Assembly: GCA_020796225.1 (NCBI GenBank)
Contig: CM036769.1
Span: forward strand, 2,266,001-2,330,000
Direction of reading: 5' to 3'
DNA length: 64,000 bases
Origin: Arion vulgaris
Lineage: Eukaryota > Mollusca > Gastropoda > Stylommatophora > Arionidae
Positions 30,701 to 40,556 of this stretch are shown here, piece by piece. The notes under the pieces are model-generated. The model ran no database searches, was not told the origin of the DNA, and worked only from the letters and a program-made list of their open reading frames with translations. The stretch's first letter is position 1. Each line of letters opens with the position of its first letter. The position numbers and the translations under genes are program-made.

Positions 30701-33545
30701 CTTCTAGTATGATTTTTCTTCCATTCTCTGCTTACTTTAACCTTTCCTTCTAGTATGATTTTCTTCCATTCTCTGCTTACTTTCAACTTTTCCTTCTAGT
30801 ATGATTTTTCTTCCACTTCTCTGTCTTTCAACTTTCCTTCTAGTATGATTTTCTTCATTCTCTGCTTACTTCAACATTTCCTTCTAGTATGATTTTTCTT
30901 CCCCTTCTCTGCTTACTTTCAACCTTTCCTTCTAGTATGATTTTTCTTCCACTTCTCTGCTTACTTTCAACATTTCCTTCTAGTATGATTTTTCTTCCAC
31001 TTCTCTGCTTACTTTCACTTTCCTTCTAGTATGATTTTTCTTCCATTTCTTGCTTACTTTCAACATTTCCTTCTAGTATGATTTTTCTTCCACTTCTCTG
31101 CTTACTTTCAACTTTTCCTTCTAGTATGATTTTTCTTCCACTTCTCTGCTTACTTTCAACTTTTCCTTCTAGTATGATTTTTCTTCCACTTCTCTGCTTA
31201 CTTTCAACCTTTCCTTCTAGTATGATTTTTCTTCCACTTCTCTGCTTACTTTCAACATTTCCTTCTAGTATGATTTTTCTTCCACTTCTCTGCTTACTTT
31301 CAACCTTTCCTTCTAGTATGATTTTTCTTCCACTTCTCTGCTTACTTTCAACTTTTCCTTCTAGTATGATTTTTCTTCCACTTCTCTGCTTACTTTCAAC
31401 TTTTCCTTCTAGTATGATTTTTCTTCCACTTCTCTGCTTACTTTCAACTTTTCCTTCTAGTATGATTTTTCTTCCATTTCTCTGCTTACTTTCAACTTTT
31501 CCTTCTAGTATGATTTTTCTTCCATTTCTCTGCTTACTTTCAACTTTTCCTTCTAGTATGATTTTCTTCCATTCTCTGCTTACTTTCAACTTTCCTTCTA
31601 GTATGATTTTTCTTCCATTCTCTGCTTACTTTCAACATTTCCTTCTAGTATGATTTTTCTTCCACTTCTCTGCTTACTTTCAACTTTTCCTTCTAGTATG
31701 ATTTTCTTCCACTTCTTGCTTACTTTCAACTTTCCTTCTAGTATGATTTTTCTTCCACTTCTCTGCTTACTTTCAACCTTTCCTTCTAGTATGATTTTTC
31801 TTCCATTTCTCTGCTTACTTTCAACTTTTCCTTCTAGTATGATTTTCTTCCCTTTCTCTGCTTACTTTCAACTTTTCCTTCTAGTATGATTTTTCTTCCA
31901 TTTCTCTGCTTACTTTCAACTTTTCCTTCTAGTATGATTTTTCTTCCACTTCTCTGCTTACTTTCAACTTTTCCTTCTAGTATGATTTTTCTTCCACTTC
32001 TCTGCTTACTTTCAACTTTTCCTTCTAGTATGATTTTTCTTCCATTTCTCTGCTTACTTTCAACTTTTCCTTCTAGTATGATTTTCTTCATTTCTCTGCT
32101 TACTTTCAACTTTTCCTTCTAGTATGATTTTTCTTTCATTTCTCTGCTTACTTTCAACTTTTCCTTCTAGTATGATTTTTCTTCCATTTCTCTGCTTACT
32201 TTCAACTTTTCCTTCTAGTATGATTTTTCTTCCACTTCTCTGCTTACTTTCAACTTTTCCTTCTAGTATGATTTTTCTTCCATTTCTCTGCTTACTTTCA
32301 ACATTTCCTTCTAGTATGATTTTTCTTCATTTCTCTGCTTACTTTCAACTTTTCCTTCTAGTATGATTTTTCTTCCATTTCTCTGCTTACTTTCAACATT
32401 TCCTTCTAGTATGATTTTTCTTCCACTTCTCTGCTTACTTTCAACCTTTCCTTCTAGTATGATTTTTCTTCCATTTCTCTGCTTACTTTCAACATTTCCT
32501 TCTAGTATGATTTTTCTCCATTTCTCGCTTACTTTCAACTTTCCTTCTAGTATGATTTTTCTTCCATTTCTGCTTACTTTCAACATTTCCTTCTAGTATG
32601 ATTTTTCTTTCATTTCTCTGCTTACTTTCAACTTTTCCTTCTAGTATGATTTTTTTTCATTTCTCTGCTTACTTTCAACTTTCCTTCTAGTATGATTTTT
32701 CTTCATTTCTCTGCTTACTTTCAACATTTCCTTCTAGTATGATTTTTCTTCCATTTCTCTGCTTACTTTCAACTTTTCCTTCTAGTATGATTTTCTTCCA
32801 TTCTCTGCTTACTTTCAACATTTCCTTCTAGTATGATTTTTCTTCCATTTCTCTGCTTACTTTCAACATTTCCTTCTAGTATGATTTTTCTTCCATTTCT
32901 CTGCTTACTTTCAACATTTCCTTCTAGTATGATTTTTCTTCCATTTCTCTGCTTACTTTCAACTTCCTTCAGTATGATTTTTCTTCCATTCTCTTACTTT
33001 CAACCTTTCCTTCTAGTATGATTTTCTTCCACTTCTCTGCTTACTTTCAACTTTCCTTCTAGTATGATTTTTCTTTCACTTCTCTGCTTACTTTCAACAT
33101 TTCCTTCTAGTATGATTTTTCTTCCATTCTCTTGTACTTTCAACATTTCCTTCTAGTATGATTTTCTTCCATTTCTCTGCTTACTTTCAACTTTCCTTCT
33201 AGTATGATTTTTCTTCATTCTCTGCTTACTTTCAACCTTTCCTTCAGTATGATTTTCTTCATTCTCTGCTTACTTTCAACATTTCCTTCTAGTATGATTT
33301 TTCTTCCATTTCTCTGCTTACTTTCAACCTTTCCTTCCAGTATGATTTTTCTTCCATTTCTCTGCTTACTTTCAACCTTTCCTTCCAGTATGATTTTTCT
33401 TCCACTTCTCTGCTTACTTTCAACATTTCCTTCTAGTATGATTTTTCTTCCATTTCTCTGCTTACTTTCAACTTTTCCTTCCAGTATGATTTTTCTTCCA
33501 CTTCTCTGCTTACTTTCAACATTTCCTTCTAGTATGATTTTTCAA
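27795..33545. repeat. 48-bp minisatellite, about 120 copies (5.7 kb)
   Basis: Units read agtatgatttttcttccatt, then tctctgcttactttcaac and atttccttct, with a/t/c variants. Forty-eight bp is 16 codons. Antisense the unit reads KIILEGKVESKQRSGR, which resembles the LINE-K segment KIILEGMVPG..MRGRPRR at about 4.0 kb. I infer an in-frame amplification of a LINE C-terminal segment. Many units lack single bases, mostly in T runs (ttttctt for tttttctt). Confidence 0.93.
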
Positions 33546-33587
33546 ATAAATATTAGCTTTTCCCCCCTGTCGTATGATTGCTTGAAA

Positions 33588-33633
33588 TACACACACGCAC
33601 ACACACTCGCGCGCGCACACACACACACACACG
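33588..33633. repeat. (CA)n microsatellite with a CG interruption
   Basis: Alternating ac/ca with gcgcgcgc in the middle, immediately upstream of a SINE-2 copy. Confidence 0.9.
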
Positions 33634-33885
33634 AGGGTCTCTGTGGTTAAGCCCTTTGCCTTGTGAGTCGAAGGTCGTGGGTTCGAATCCCGACCGCGCC
33701 GTTCTGTTCACGAGTGCATTTTTTCCAGAGACCACCTAGGATTGTTACTGGAGCTACGGAGTTCATGCTCTGTGCAATACTCTCGGCAGGTGGCGTGCCA
33801 TTTCTGCGGAGAGGGACTGAGTCATATGGGGTAAAACCTGGTGCAATGAAGCCAATCCTTCGGCTTTAAACCCCTTTAAACACAC
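33628..33885 (+). mobile_element. SINE-2 copy
   Basis: The head is gtctctgtggttaagccc with a perfect B box gggttcgaatccc. The body is ctgttcacgagtgca, ctctcggcaggtggcg and tgcggagagggactgag, and the tail is tccttcggctttaaaccc. It lies in a (CA)n context, so a target duplication (acacacac on both sides) cannot be told apart from the microsatellite. Confidence 0.85.
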
Positions 33886-34217
33886 ACAGTTTTATCTATC
33901 TATATATCTGCCTATATATATATATATATACCACCTTTACATTTCATAATGTCTGTGAAGTGCACACAAAGTCAATATGTTAGTATCACTTTATTTTAGA
34001 CATCCCATTTTATGTGATTTTTTCAAACTATTGCAGTCTTTTTTTTTTAACCTTTTATTTATTTGTTATTCTACTTTGGATAAAGAAAGTTATATTGAAA
34101 AGTCGACTTGTTTGATTGTTATACTTTGTAAAACTACCTTGTTTAGTGTTTTCAAACTTTGCAGATATACTAAAGCAATGTTGATTACTTATCATATACC
34201 GAGCGTTGATTGGTTGT
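33886..34217. other. AT-rich, no recognisable gene
   Basis: Contains (TA)n at about 33914-33931. The 81-codon frame at 33977-34222 has no motif. The last 17 bp (34201-34217) are the left target duplication of the next element. Confidence 0.4.
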
Positions 34218-34635
34218 CGTAACTATACTGCAGGCGTCAACAATTTGCAGAATTACACTTGTCTTTGTTACACGTGGGCACATGGGTGTCGTTGGCAATG
34301 AGAGAGCAGACAGACTGGCTGGCTCTGCCGCTATATCAGATGACCAGTCAATGGACAGAGCTGACATCGTGAACGCCCTCATAGAGCGTGGCCGCAGAGA
34401 AGACCTTCATCTAAACCAATCCACGTCAACTACTAGATTGCGAGAACTGGGTTTGAAGATTGGTGTGGCAAAAAAAGAACGGTACAACAGGTATACGAGT
34501 AGGCTCATCAAACAAAATAGAACTGGTACGGTCAGTCGCTGGACGCTGTTGGAGATATTGCGAAGGAGATCGGAGCACCTATGGACATGTCCGGAGTACA
34601 ATGAAGATATTCCAAACTGAAACTGAAACTATACA
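34218..34635 (+). pseudogene. LINE-N 5'-truncated insertion with 17-bp target duplication
   Basis: Direct repeats gagcgttgattggttgt at 34201-34217 and 34636-34652 delimit the insertion. Its frame is open to 34620: ITLVFVTRGHMGVVGNERAD (RNase H end with the catalytic-type Asp), RLAGSAAISDD, TRLRELGLKIGVAKKERYNR, VSRWTLLEILRRRSEHLWTC and PEYNED. An (AAACTG)n tail follows. It is the youngest-looking LINE-N copy but codes for only the last third of RNase H and the C-terminus. Confidence 0.92.
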
Positions 34636-34652
34636 GAGCGTTGATTGGTTGT

Positions 34653-35061
34653 ATTAAAATATATTAACCCTTTCACTGCTACATACTCGAAGACGGACCT
34701 AAAAATAGTTACTCATTTTGTCTAGGTCACAATCATGAATGCATGCCTATAGCGGTGACAGTAGAAATGTATAACGTGTTAACACATCTTTAGCCCACAG
34801 ACGAGAGATATTAACAGGCGTGTTAACACGTCTTTAGCAGTAAATTGTAAAAACGTCAGTAAATTGTAAAAACGTCTATACACGTCCTTAGCAGCTAATT
34901 AACATCACTTCCAGTAGCTTTTAACCTTTACTTTAAACTGTTTTGGTGACTCCTTTTAACCTTTACTACCTCACGTCTTAAGTCGATTTATTTCTTCCTA
35001 ATTGTTCTCATTTCGATCTTAAAGTAGCTAGAGACATCACTTTGATATTTTTTCTATAACA
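34653..35061. other. No recognisable gene; short internal duplications
   Basis: It contains aacgtgttaacacatctttag and agtaaattgtaaaaacgtc duplications around 34775-34880. It starts near ttaaccctttcactgc, a piggyBac-like end without a partner. Confidence 0.4.
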
Positions 35062-35500
35062 TTAAGGGGTATCTGTGGCGGAGAGGATAGGTGCTCGTCT
35101 CTCTTATCAAAGGTACCAGAATCGCTCCCGCGTGGAGCTATCTAGATATTTTTCCAGAGAACCCCGATCTCAGTGTAGGTGAGATCGAGTTCCTAGTCCT
35201 ATCGGAGACAGACGATAAAACGTTGGTCCCATGTTCAATTTGAGCACGTAAAAGAACCCTTGGAGGTACAAAATCGAGAAGAGCAGGCAGGAAAGCTCAA
35301 ACTTCATTAGAAATGATTGAAAATAAAATTAATACAAACATATACTCAACATCTTCAAAATGACATCGGAGATCATCGCCGGTGATACGGCGATCGTATA
35401 CTGCAGCTGAGATATTTCTGTGTAAATAAGAGATTGGCGCACACATGGTTACTCACCGAAGTGCAAGGATGATGATCCTATCAATTAATCTATAACATTG
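35062..35500 (+). mobile_element. SINE-B, near full-length reference copy
   Basis: tRNA-like head (ggggtatctgtggcggagag, gtgctcgtctctcttatc), then atatttttccagagaac, the single gatctcagtgtaggtgag / cctatcggagacagacg segment, cccatgttcaatttgagcac, tcggagatcatcgccgg, tttctgtgtaaataag and cacacatggttactcaccg. It ends in a degenerate atcaattaatc tail. It has one copy of each segment that is amplified in the other SINE-B copies. The A and B boxes are degenerate. Confidence 0.85.
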
Positions 35501-35529
35501 AAGTTTCCATATAGACAATCAATTCAGTG

Positions 35530-36134
35530 TTGAATTAAAGAGCATTGAGAACATCAGAAGCAGAGTGTACATAACTTCATGCACCGAATACATCGAAAGA
35601 CAACAAATGCAGTGTTTCGGACATTTCATGAGAATGGAATACAACCAATAACAGCATACAATAAAAAAAAGAGATCAGGTACTAGAGCCAAGGGAAGACC
35701 AAGACAAAGATGGATAGAAAATATCAAGACCACACTAAATAAACACGGATTTAATACAACAAGGGCGACTCACCTGACCCTGGAACGCAAATTAAAGCTC
35801 TCACCTCTACGCTTAACAACAAGATTGGACAACTAATTCCATCATGTACCTGGGACTAGACAATAGACAACCAATTCCATCATGTACCTGGGACTAGACA
35901 ATAGACAACCAATTCCATCATCTACCTGGGACTAGGCAATAGACAAGCAATTCCATCATCTACCTGGGACTAGACAATAGACAACCAATTCCATCATGTA
36001 CCTGGGACTAGACAATAGACAAGCAATTCCATCATGTACCTGGGACTAGACAATAGACAACCAACTCCATCATGTACCTGGGACTAGACAATAGACAACC
36101 AATTCCATCATCTACCTGGGACTAGACAATAGAC
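35530..36134 (+). pseudogene. LINE-X fragment: C-terminal region with amplified 3' end
   Basis: Translation gives SCTEYIERQQMQCFGHFMRM, YNQ.PITAYNKKKRSGTRAK, GRPRQRWIENIKTTLNKHG and ATHLTLERKLKLSPLRLTTR. It then reaches a premature stop where the 59.8-kb copy reads DSQLHLPPGNRQ. From 35829 the terminal segment is repeated in tandem. Confidence 0.85.
35829..36134. repeat. 38-bp minisatellite, 8 copies, at the LINE-X 3' end
   Basis: Units contain ccatcatgtacctgggact and agacaatagacaaccaatt. The acctgggactag core starts at 35848 and every 38 bp to 36114. The equivalent LINE-X segment at 59.80-59.84 kb occurs once. Confidence 0.95.
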
Positions 36135-36240
36135 AATTAAAGGGCCCAAACTTGACTATTTAACTGATCAATTACTGCTTTTGGTATTTTAAAATATAAC
36201 TTTCTTAAAGTATTCATTTCTTTCTTAGAATCATTGTTTG

Positions 36241-36471
36241 TTTCTTCCAAATCTCATTTCTATCTTATAATAATTTCTTCCAAATCTCATTTCTATCTTA
36301 GAATAATTTCTTCCAAATCTCATTTCTATCTTAGAATAAGTTCTTCCAAATCTCATTTCTATCTTAGAATAATTTCTTCCAAATCTCATTTCTATCTTAG
36401 AATAATTTCTTCCAAATCTCATTTATATCTTAGAATAATTTCTTCCAAATCTCATTTCTATCTTAGAATAA
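36241..36471. repeat. 33-bp minisatellite, 7 copies
   Basis: Units run from tttcttccaaatctcatttc to tatcttagaataa, exactly 33 bp. Both strands stay open (SSKSHFYLRII and its antisense) because 33 is a multiple of three. Confidence 0.95.
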
Positions 36472-36619
36472 TTACTTGTTTCTTGCTTAAAATGTTCTTA
36501 TTTGTAGCATCAGCCAGTTTTCTGTCTTATTTTGAATTCCTTCTAGGTAGATATATTTGCTCCCCTCTATGTCCATAATATAAGGTAAACTATTTTGTAA
36601 CACTTCTTTCTATTCAAGA

Positions 36620-37520
36620 TTACATAGAAACGTTTCTACTAAATGTGAACAGTTTGGAACATCTCGGCTTACTGCTAACAACAGATGGAAATGTGAACAG
36701 TTTGGAACATCTCGGCTTACTGCTAACAACAGATGGAAATGTGAACAGTTTGGAACATCTCGGCTTACTGCTAACAACAGATGGAAATGTGAACAGTTTG
36801 GAACATCTCGGCTTACTGCTAACAACAGATGGAAATGTGAACAGTTTGGAACATCTCGGCTTACTGCTAACAACAGATGGAAATGTGAACAGTTTGGAAC
36901 ATCTCGGCTTACTGCTAACAACAGATGGAAATGTGAACAGTTTGGAACATCTCGGCTTACTGCTAACAACAGATGGAAATGTGAACAGTTTGGAACATCT
37001 CGGCTTACTGCTAACAACAGATGGAAATGTGAACAGTTTGGAACATCTCGGCTTACTGCTAACAACAGATGGAAATGTGAACAGTTTGGAACATCTCGGC
37101 TTACTGCTAACAACAGATGGAAATGTGAACAGTTTGGAACATCTCGGCTTACTGCTAACAACAGATGGAAATGTGAACAGTTTGGAACATCTCGGTTTAC
37201 TGCTAACAACAGATGGAAATGTGATGAAGGAAATTGAAAAAAGAACAAACATGACTTTACACAAGTTTTAACTACAAACAATATGTAATGGAACTGATAA
37301 GAAAATAAAGATCAGAAAACTAAGAGAAGGTATATTCCCAGTGGGTGTGAAGCATGGGCATTTAATAAGGCAATGGGGAAAAAATACATGTGCTTTTGAA
37401 TAAAAGTCTTACATGAGAGTCCTCCGTATATCATGGATAGAGAAGAGAACAAATAGAAGTATCCAGAAAGAGATCACAATTGAAGAAAACTGGCTGCTGC
37501 TACAAGCTCTCAATATAATT
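36620..37520 (+). pseudogene. LINE RT C-terminal fragment with an in-frame amplified segment
   Basis: After the array, the frame continues MKEIEKRTNMT. With shifts it then gives KLREGIFPVGVKHGHLIRQW, MRVLRISWIEKRTNRS and IQKEITIEENWLLLQAL. The array monomer NVNSLEHLGLLLTTDG is the conserved F.YLG...T.DG motif that precedes EI..RI in LINE RTs. The order is as in the LINE-K copy at 3.8 kb. Many stops downstream. Confidence 0.8.
36642..37217. repeat. 48-bp minisatellite, 12 identical-length copies, in frame
   Basis: The array is 576 bp, exactly 12 x 48, with almost no substitutions. The plus frame encodes 16-residue units NVNSLEHLGLLLTTDG and runs straight into downstream LINE coding sequence. 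Confidence 0.97.
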
Positions 37521-37605
37521 GTCTTTGTTGTCCTATCACTTCCATTTCCGTTCGTTGTTACTTAAGTTTTTGTACGGTTATGTCTCTTCTTCTTCACCCT
37601 TCGCC

Positions 37606-37786
37606 CCTAGGGAAGCATAGGTCCGCCTAGGGAAGCATAGGTCCGCCTAGGGGAAACATAGGTCCGCCTAGGGAAGCATAGGTCCGCCTAGGGAAGCATA
37701 GGTCCGCCTAGGGAAGCATAGGTCCGCCTAGGGAAGCATAGGTCCGCCTAGGGAAGCATAGGTCCGCCTAGGGAAGCATAGGTCCG
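37606..37786. repeat. 20-bp minisatellite, 9 copies
   Basis: The unit cctagggaagcataggtccg is repeated nine times, one unit 21 bp. Antisense it abuts WKAMVADLCF, a LINE C-terminal motif. It expands from the codons immediately after that motif. Confidence 0.95.
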
Positions 37787-37894
37787 CAACCATGGCCTTC
37801 CAACCCGCATATCCAATGCCATCCTTTTCAGATCTCTCCACTCTCTCCCCATTTTCTTGCACTCCGTCTCCAACTCCAGGTGTTCCTGTGTCTT
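37787..37894 (-). pseudogene. LINE C-terminal remnant between two minisatellites, antisense
   Basis: Antisense it reads VERSEKDGIGYAGWKAMVAD and LCFPR, resembling the W..MVADLC end of LINE polyproteins. Only about 35 codons are left between the 19-bp and 20-bp arrays. Confidence 0.5.
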
Positions 37895-38103
37895 CCAGTG
37901 TGTCCTGCATTATCCAGTGTGTCCTGCATTATCCAGTGTGTCCTGCATTATCCAGTGTGTCCTGCATTATCCAGTGTGTCCTGCATTATCCAGTGTGTCC
38001 TGCATTATCCAGTGTGTCCTGCATTATCCAGTGTGTCCTGCATTATCCAGTGTGTCCTGCATTATCCAGTGTGTCCTGCATTATCCAGTGTGTCCTGCAT
38101 TAT
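37895..38103. repeat. 19-bp minisatellite, 11 exact copies
   Basis: The unit ccagtgtgtcctgcattat occupies 209 bp, exactly 11 x 19. Three plus frames through it are open (CVLHYPVCPALSS) and are artefacts. Confidence 0.97.
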
Positions 38104-38324
38104 CGTGCGGACATTCCAGGTGTCAATCCTGGAGATCTTCCGGGTTGAAAGAAGGTGAGTCGGCAACCGATTTCTTCGGATTTCACCGGGTCACTTCATG
38201 AGTCCCTCCTTGTAGAGTTCTTCTTCTTCCTGTGGTATCGAGTTATGAATTTCTCTAGTTGTAGTTTCTGTAGCCATCTAGTGTTTTTTTACAGGGTGGT
38301 GTAGCTAGCCCCACATCCTACCTC

Positions 38325-38415
38325 CTTAGCCGCCTCTTACGACATGCCTGGCAGGTAACAGTGGTTATATTCTTTACACCCCAATTGGGGCCCTGGTAAC
38401 CACTCGGGCGATGAT
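38325..38415 (+). repeat. Dispersed repeat copy 2 (single 11-bp unit)
   Basis: Matches 1305-1490: gcctcttacgacatgcctgg, cagtggttatattctttac, ggtaaccactcgggcgatg. It holds one copy of the unit amplified at 1388-1475. Confidence 0.65.
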
Positions 38416-38800
38416 TGTTCTTCCTTCTATTTAAATCGTCCAATTTCCTTCTCTTGTTACCTGTAAACCGATTTATTCAAAACCGTTCACATTTTCTATT
38501 CTCTCTCCTTTGATAAAATATCACTTATCATACCCGTTTTATCAGTTGTCATTATTTTTATTTTTGCCACATTGAGATATAAATTTCGTTCTTCGTTTTT
38601 CTCTAGCGCTGTCATGATTAATTTATCAATTTCTTTTTGTGAACTGTAGTATAAAGGTATGCAGACTGATATGAGATATCATTGATATAAGAGAAACAGA
38701 CAGACTTTGGAGGTCTCCTATTTCAAACGTCATATGTATAACATATGATACGAAGTGAATATAGATAGACAGACATATTGTTGTTGCAATATTCATGTTT
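38416..38800. other. AT-rich, no recognisable gene
   Basis: Probably decayed LINE sequence upstream of the next fragment. I cannot show motifs in it. Confidence 0.35.
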
Positions 38801-38804
38801 CTCT

Positions 38805-39185
38805 CCAGGATACATTACATGTTGGAAAATGACTAAAGATATAGAAAGCAAGTTGAATGCATTTGAAAATAGATGTCTGCGAAAAATAATGAATATAAAA
38901 TGGAACGAATTCAGAAGAGGTGAAATCAGAGAAATGTCTGGTCAACTACTATTAATAACTGTCTTAAGACGGAGAAGATGGAAACACCTTGAGTAGAAAT
39001 GATCAACGAATCTCAAAGTAGGCATTGAAGTGGGATGCAAAGGGTTCAAGAAGAGAGGACGACCTAAGGAGACCCTGAATCGAATTTTGCTGAGAGAGGC
39101 AAGAAATATCGGTCTCTTTTTCATGGAGAAGATTGAGCGAGTTGCCGATGATAGAGCGGTATGGAGAAATTGTTTGCAGGCCCTA
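38805..39185 (+). pseudogene. LINE fragment: post-RT C-terminal region
   Basis: Frame pieces read CWKMTKDIESKLNAFENRCL, RKIMNIKW, VLRRRRWKHLE, FKKRGRPKETLNRILLREAR and RVADDRAVWRNCLQALC. That is the order E.W...........F...CLR.I, R..W.GH, GRP..T and DR..WR of LINE polyproteins. One stop after HLE and a frame change separate the halves. Confidence 0.8.
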
Positions 39186-39234
39186 TGTAACGTATAACGG
39201 TACGAGAGAAATAATGATTATTACACATGTACGT

Positions 39235-39560
39235 GCAAGCAAAATCTTCTTCTTCGAACGCTCCATAATCGACCAGTTGTTAACCCTCTCTTGTGATTTG
39301 TATGTGATCCGGGCCTAAGAGCGAGTGTACATTGTGCACCTACAAGTACACCAGCACATCCCATTGCTGGAATTATATTTATTAACTAGTGTAGCTTACC
39401 TAACTCCTACATCAGTCGCTCCTTACCTTGTAGGTCGCAGTGTTACCATTCTTTGCTTGACTTGTAGGCCCGACACCACAGGGACGGACGTGGGCCCGAC
39501 ACCACAGGGACGGACGTGGGCCCGACACCACAGGGACGGATGTGCAAGCAAAATGAACTA
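39235..39560 (-). mobile_element. Element C, antisense copy
   Basis: The sequence cttcttcttcgaacgctcca, tgtgatttgtatgtgatccg, ggcctaagagcg, cctacaagta and accattctttgcttgac is the inverse of element C at 16.1 kb. It holds tgtgatttgtatgtgat once, unlike the 13.9-kb copy. Near its other end a 26-bp segment is triplicated. Confidence 0.75.
39467..39544. repeat. 26-bp tandem repeat, 3 copies, in element C
   Basis: Units ggcccgacaccacagggacg plus gacgtg occur three times. The other element C copies have the equivalent ggcccggcaccacac only once. Confidence 0.92.
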
Positions 39561-39651
39561 TGTAATCCAACATTCGACCGCTTATCACATTCAAGCATTC
39601 TCTAATAGTTAACATATCGAACATGCGAGGTATTACTACATTATATATATA

Positions 39652-40165
39652 GCGCGTCTGTAGCTTAAGCGGTAGAGCGCTTGATCACAACCCAAGCATA
39701 CCTGGTTCAAACTCCACGGCAGGCTAGTTATGAAGCAAATTAGTTCCCTTATATTCTTACGAACGATAAAAATAGTCCTCACCGTTCAGAAAACAATGGC
39801 AAACTACTGAACGTATAAGTGGTGCATAGAAAATCGACGCCTCGCATACTGTGGTCGATCATCAATGCGGTACGCTCTCAATTGTGTGACATGGGCGGGT
39901 CTCAGACACTGGAACGAGTTCGAGAATTAGGTGTTAAGTTTGGACATGCCAGACAGTGTCGTCTTCGTGGTAGAGAGAGAAGATATAGTAATCAACTTCT
40001 CATGGGTACTGTGAGCAAATGGACTTTGGGATGGCTGCTGCAACGGAGGACAGAGCACGAATGGGAATGCCCAATGTGCCATGACGTCGATCGCATAACA
40101 TAACATAACATAACATAACATAACTGTGGTCGATGACTAAGTCCTGTAAAGAGTATGCCACGATA
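39652..40165 (+). mobile_element. SINE-A, split by a LINE-N insertion
   Basis: tRNA-like head gtctgtagcttaagcggtag (A box) with ctggttcaaactcc (B box). The body is gttcagaaaacaatggcaaa and ctactgaacgtataagtgg, up to actgtggtcgat at 39848-39859. It resumes at 40123 with actgtggtcgat and tcctgtaaagagtatgcc, as in the uninterrupted copy at 63.7-63.97 kb. Confidence 0.88.
39860..40122 (+). pseudogene. LINE-N 3' fragment inserted in SINE-A, 12-bp target duplication
   Basis: A 263-bp insert flanked by actgtggtcgat at 39848-39859 and 40123-40134. The frame gives TLERVRELGVKFGHARQ, GTVSKWTLGWLLQRRTEHEW and ECPMCHDV, the LINE-N C-terminus with C..C. It ends in an (ATAAC)n tail. It has no RT and is 5' truncated. 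Confidence 0.92.
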
Positions 40166-40204
40166 TATCATGTTTATATATACCAGAGTTATATGTTGCG
40201 TCCA

Positions 40205-40556
40205 GCAGATAAGGTGCTTACCATTCTTTCCAAATGTACTCACTTCTCTTCCTCGGGGATACATTTTGATATTTTTCCAGAGATTCCTTATCTCAGTGTA
40301 GGTGAAATCGAGTGCCTAGTCCTATCGGAGACACATGTTAAAACGTAGGTTCCGGGTTCAATTTGTTAAAAATTGAGAAGAACAGACTGGAAAACCGCTG
40401 CCCAAGAAAAATTCATTTGATAAATTATTAGTAAAATTTCTACAAAATGCTTTCACCATATTTCTGAATATTACATCGGGGTCCCTCGCCAGTGCTACGG
40501 AATTCGTACGTTTCCTCTGAGATCTTCCTGTGTAAAAAAGAGATCGGAGCACACAG
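40205..40556 (+). mobile_element. SINE-B copy, 5' part (interrupted by LINE-X)
   Basis: Matches SINE-B from gataaggtgcttaccattc through gatatttttccagag, cctagtcctatcggagaca, aagaacagactggaaaacc, tacatcggggtccctcgcc and gtgtaaaaaagagatcgg to cacaca. The remaining tail (ttgttactcaccaaaatg and an (ATCA)n run) is at 41397-41470, after the LINE-X insertion. Confidence 0.85.

Noticed and set aside
26989..33650. Long frames MIFLPFLCLLSTFPSS and ALQMSMPTFGCD as membrane proteins
   Set aside because: They are 48-bp and 40-bp tandem arrays whose hydrophobic look comes from T/C-rich DNA. The antisense reading fits a LINE segment better.
36610..37281. Antisense 223- and 214-codon frames across the 48-bp array
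   Set aside because: The plus frame connects to LINE RT codons, so the antisense frames are shadows.
39661..39725. Functional tRNA genes at SINE heads (also 4776, 33650, 63740)
   Set aside because: A and B boxes are present, but the acceptor stems do not pair convincingly and the same bodies and tails recur after each, as in SINEs.
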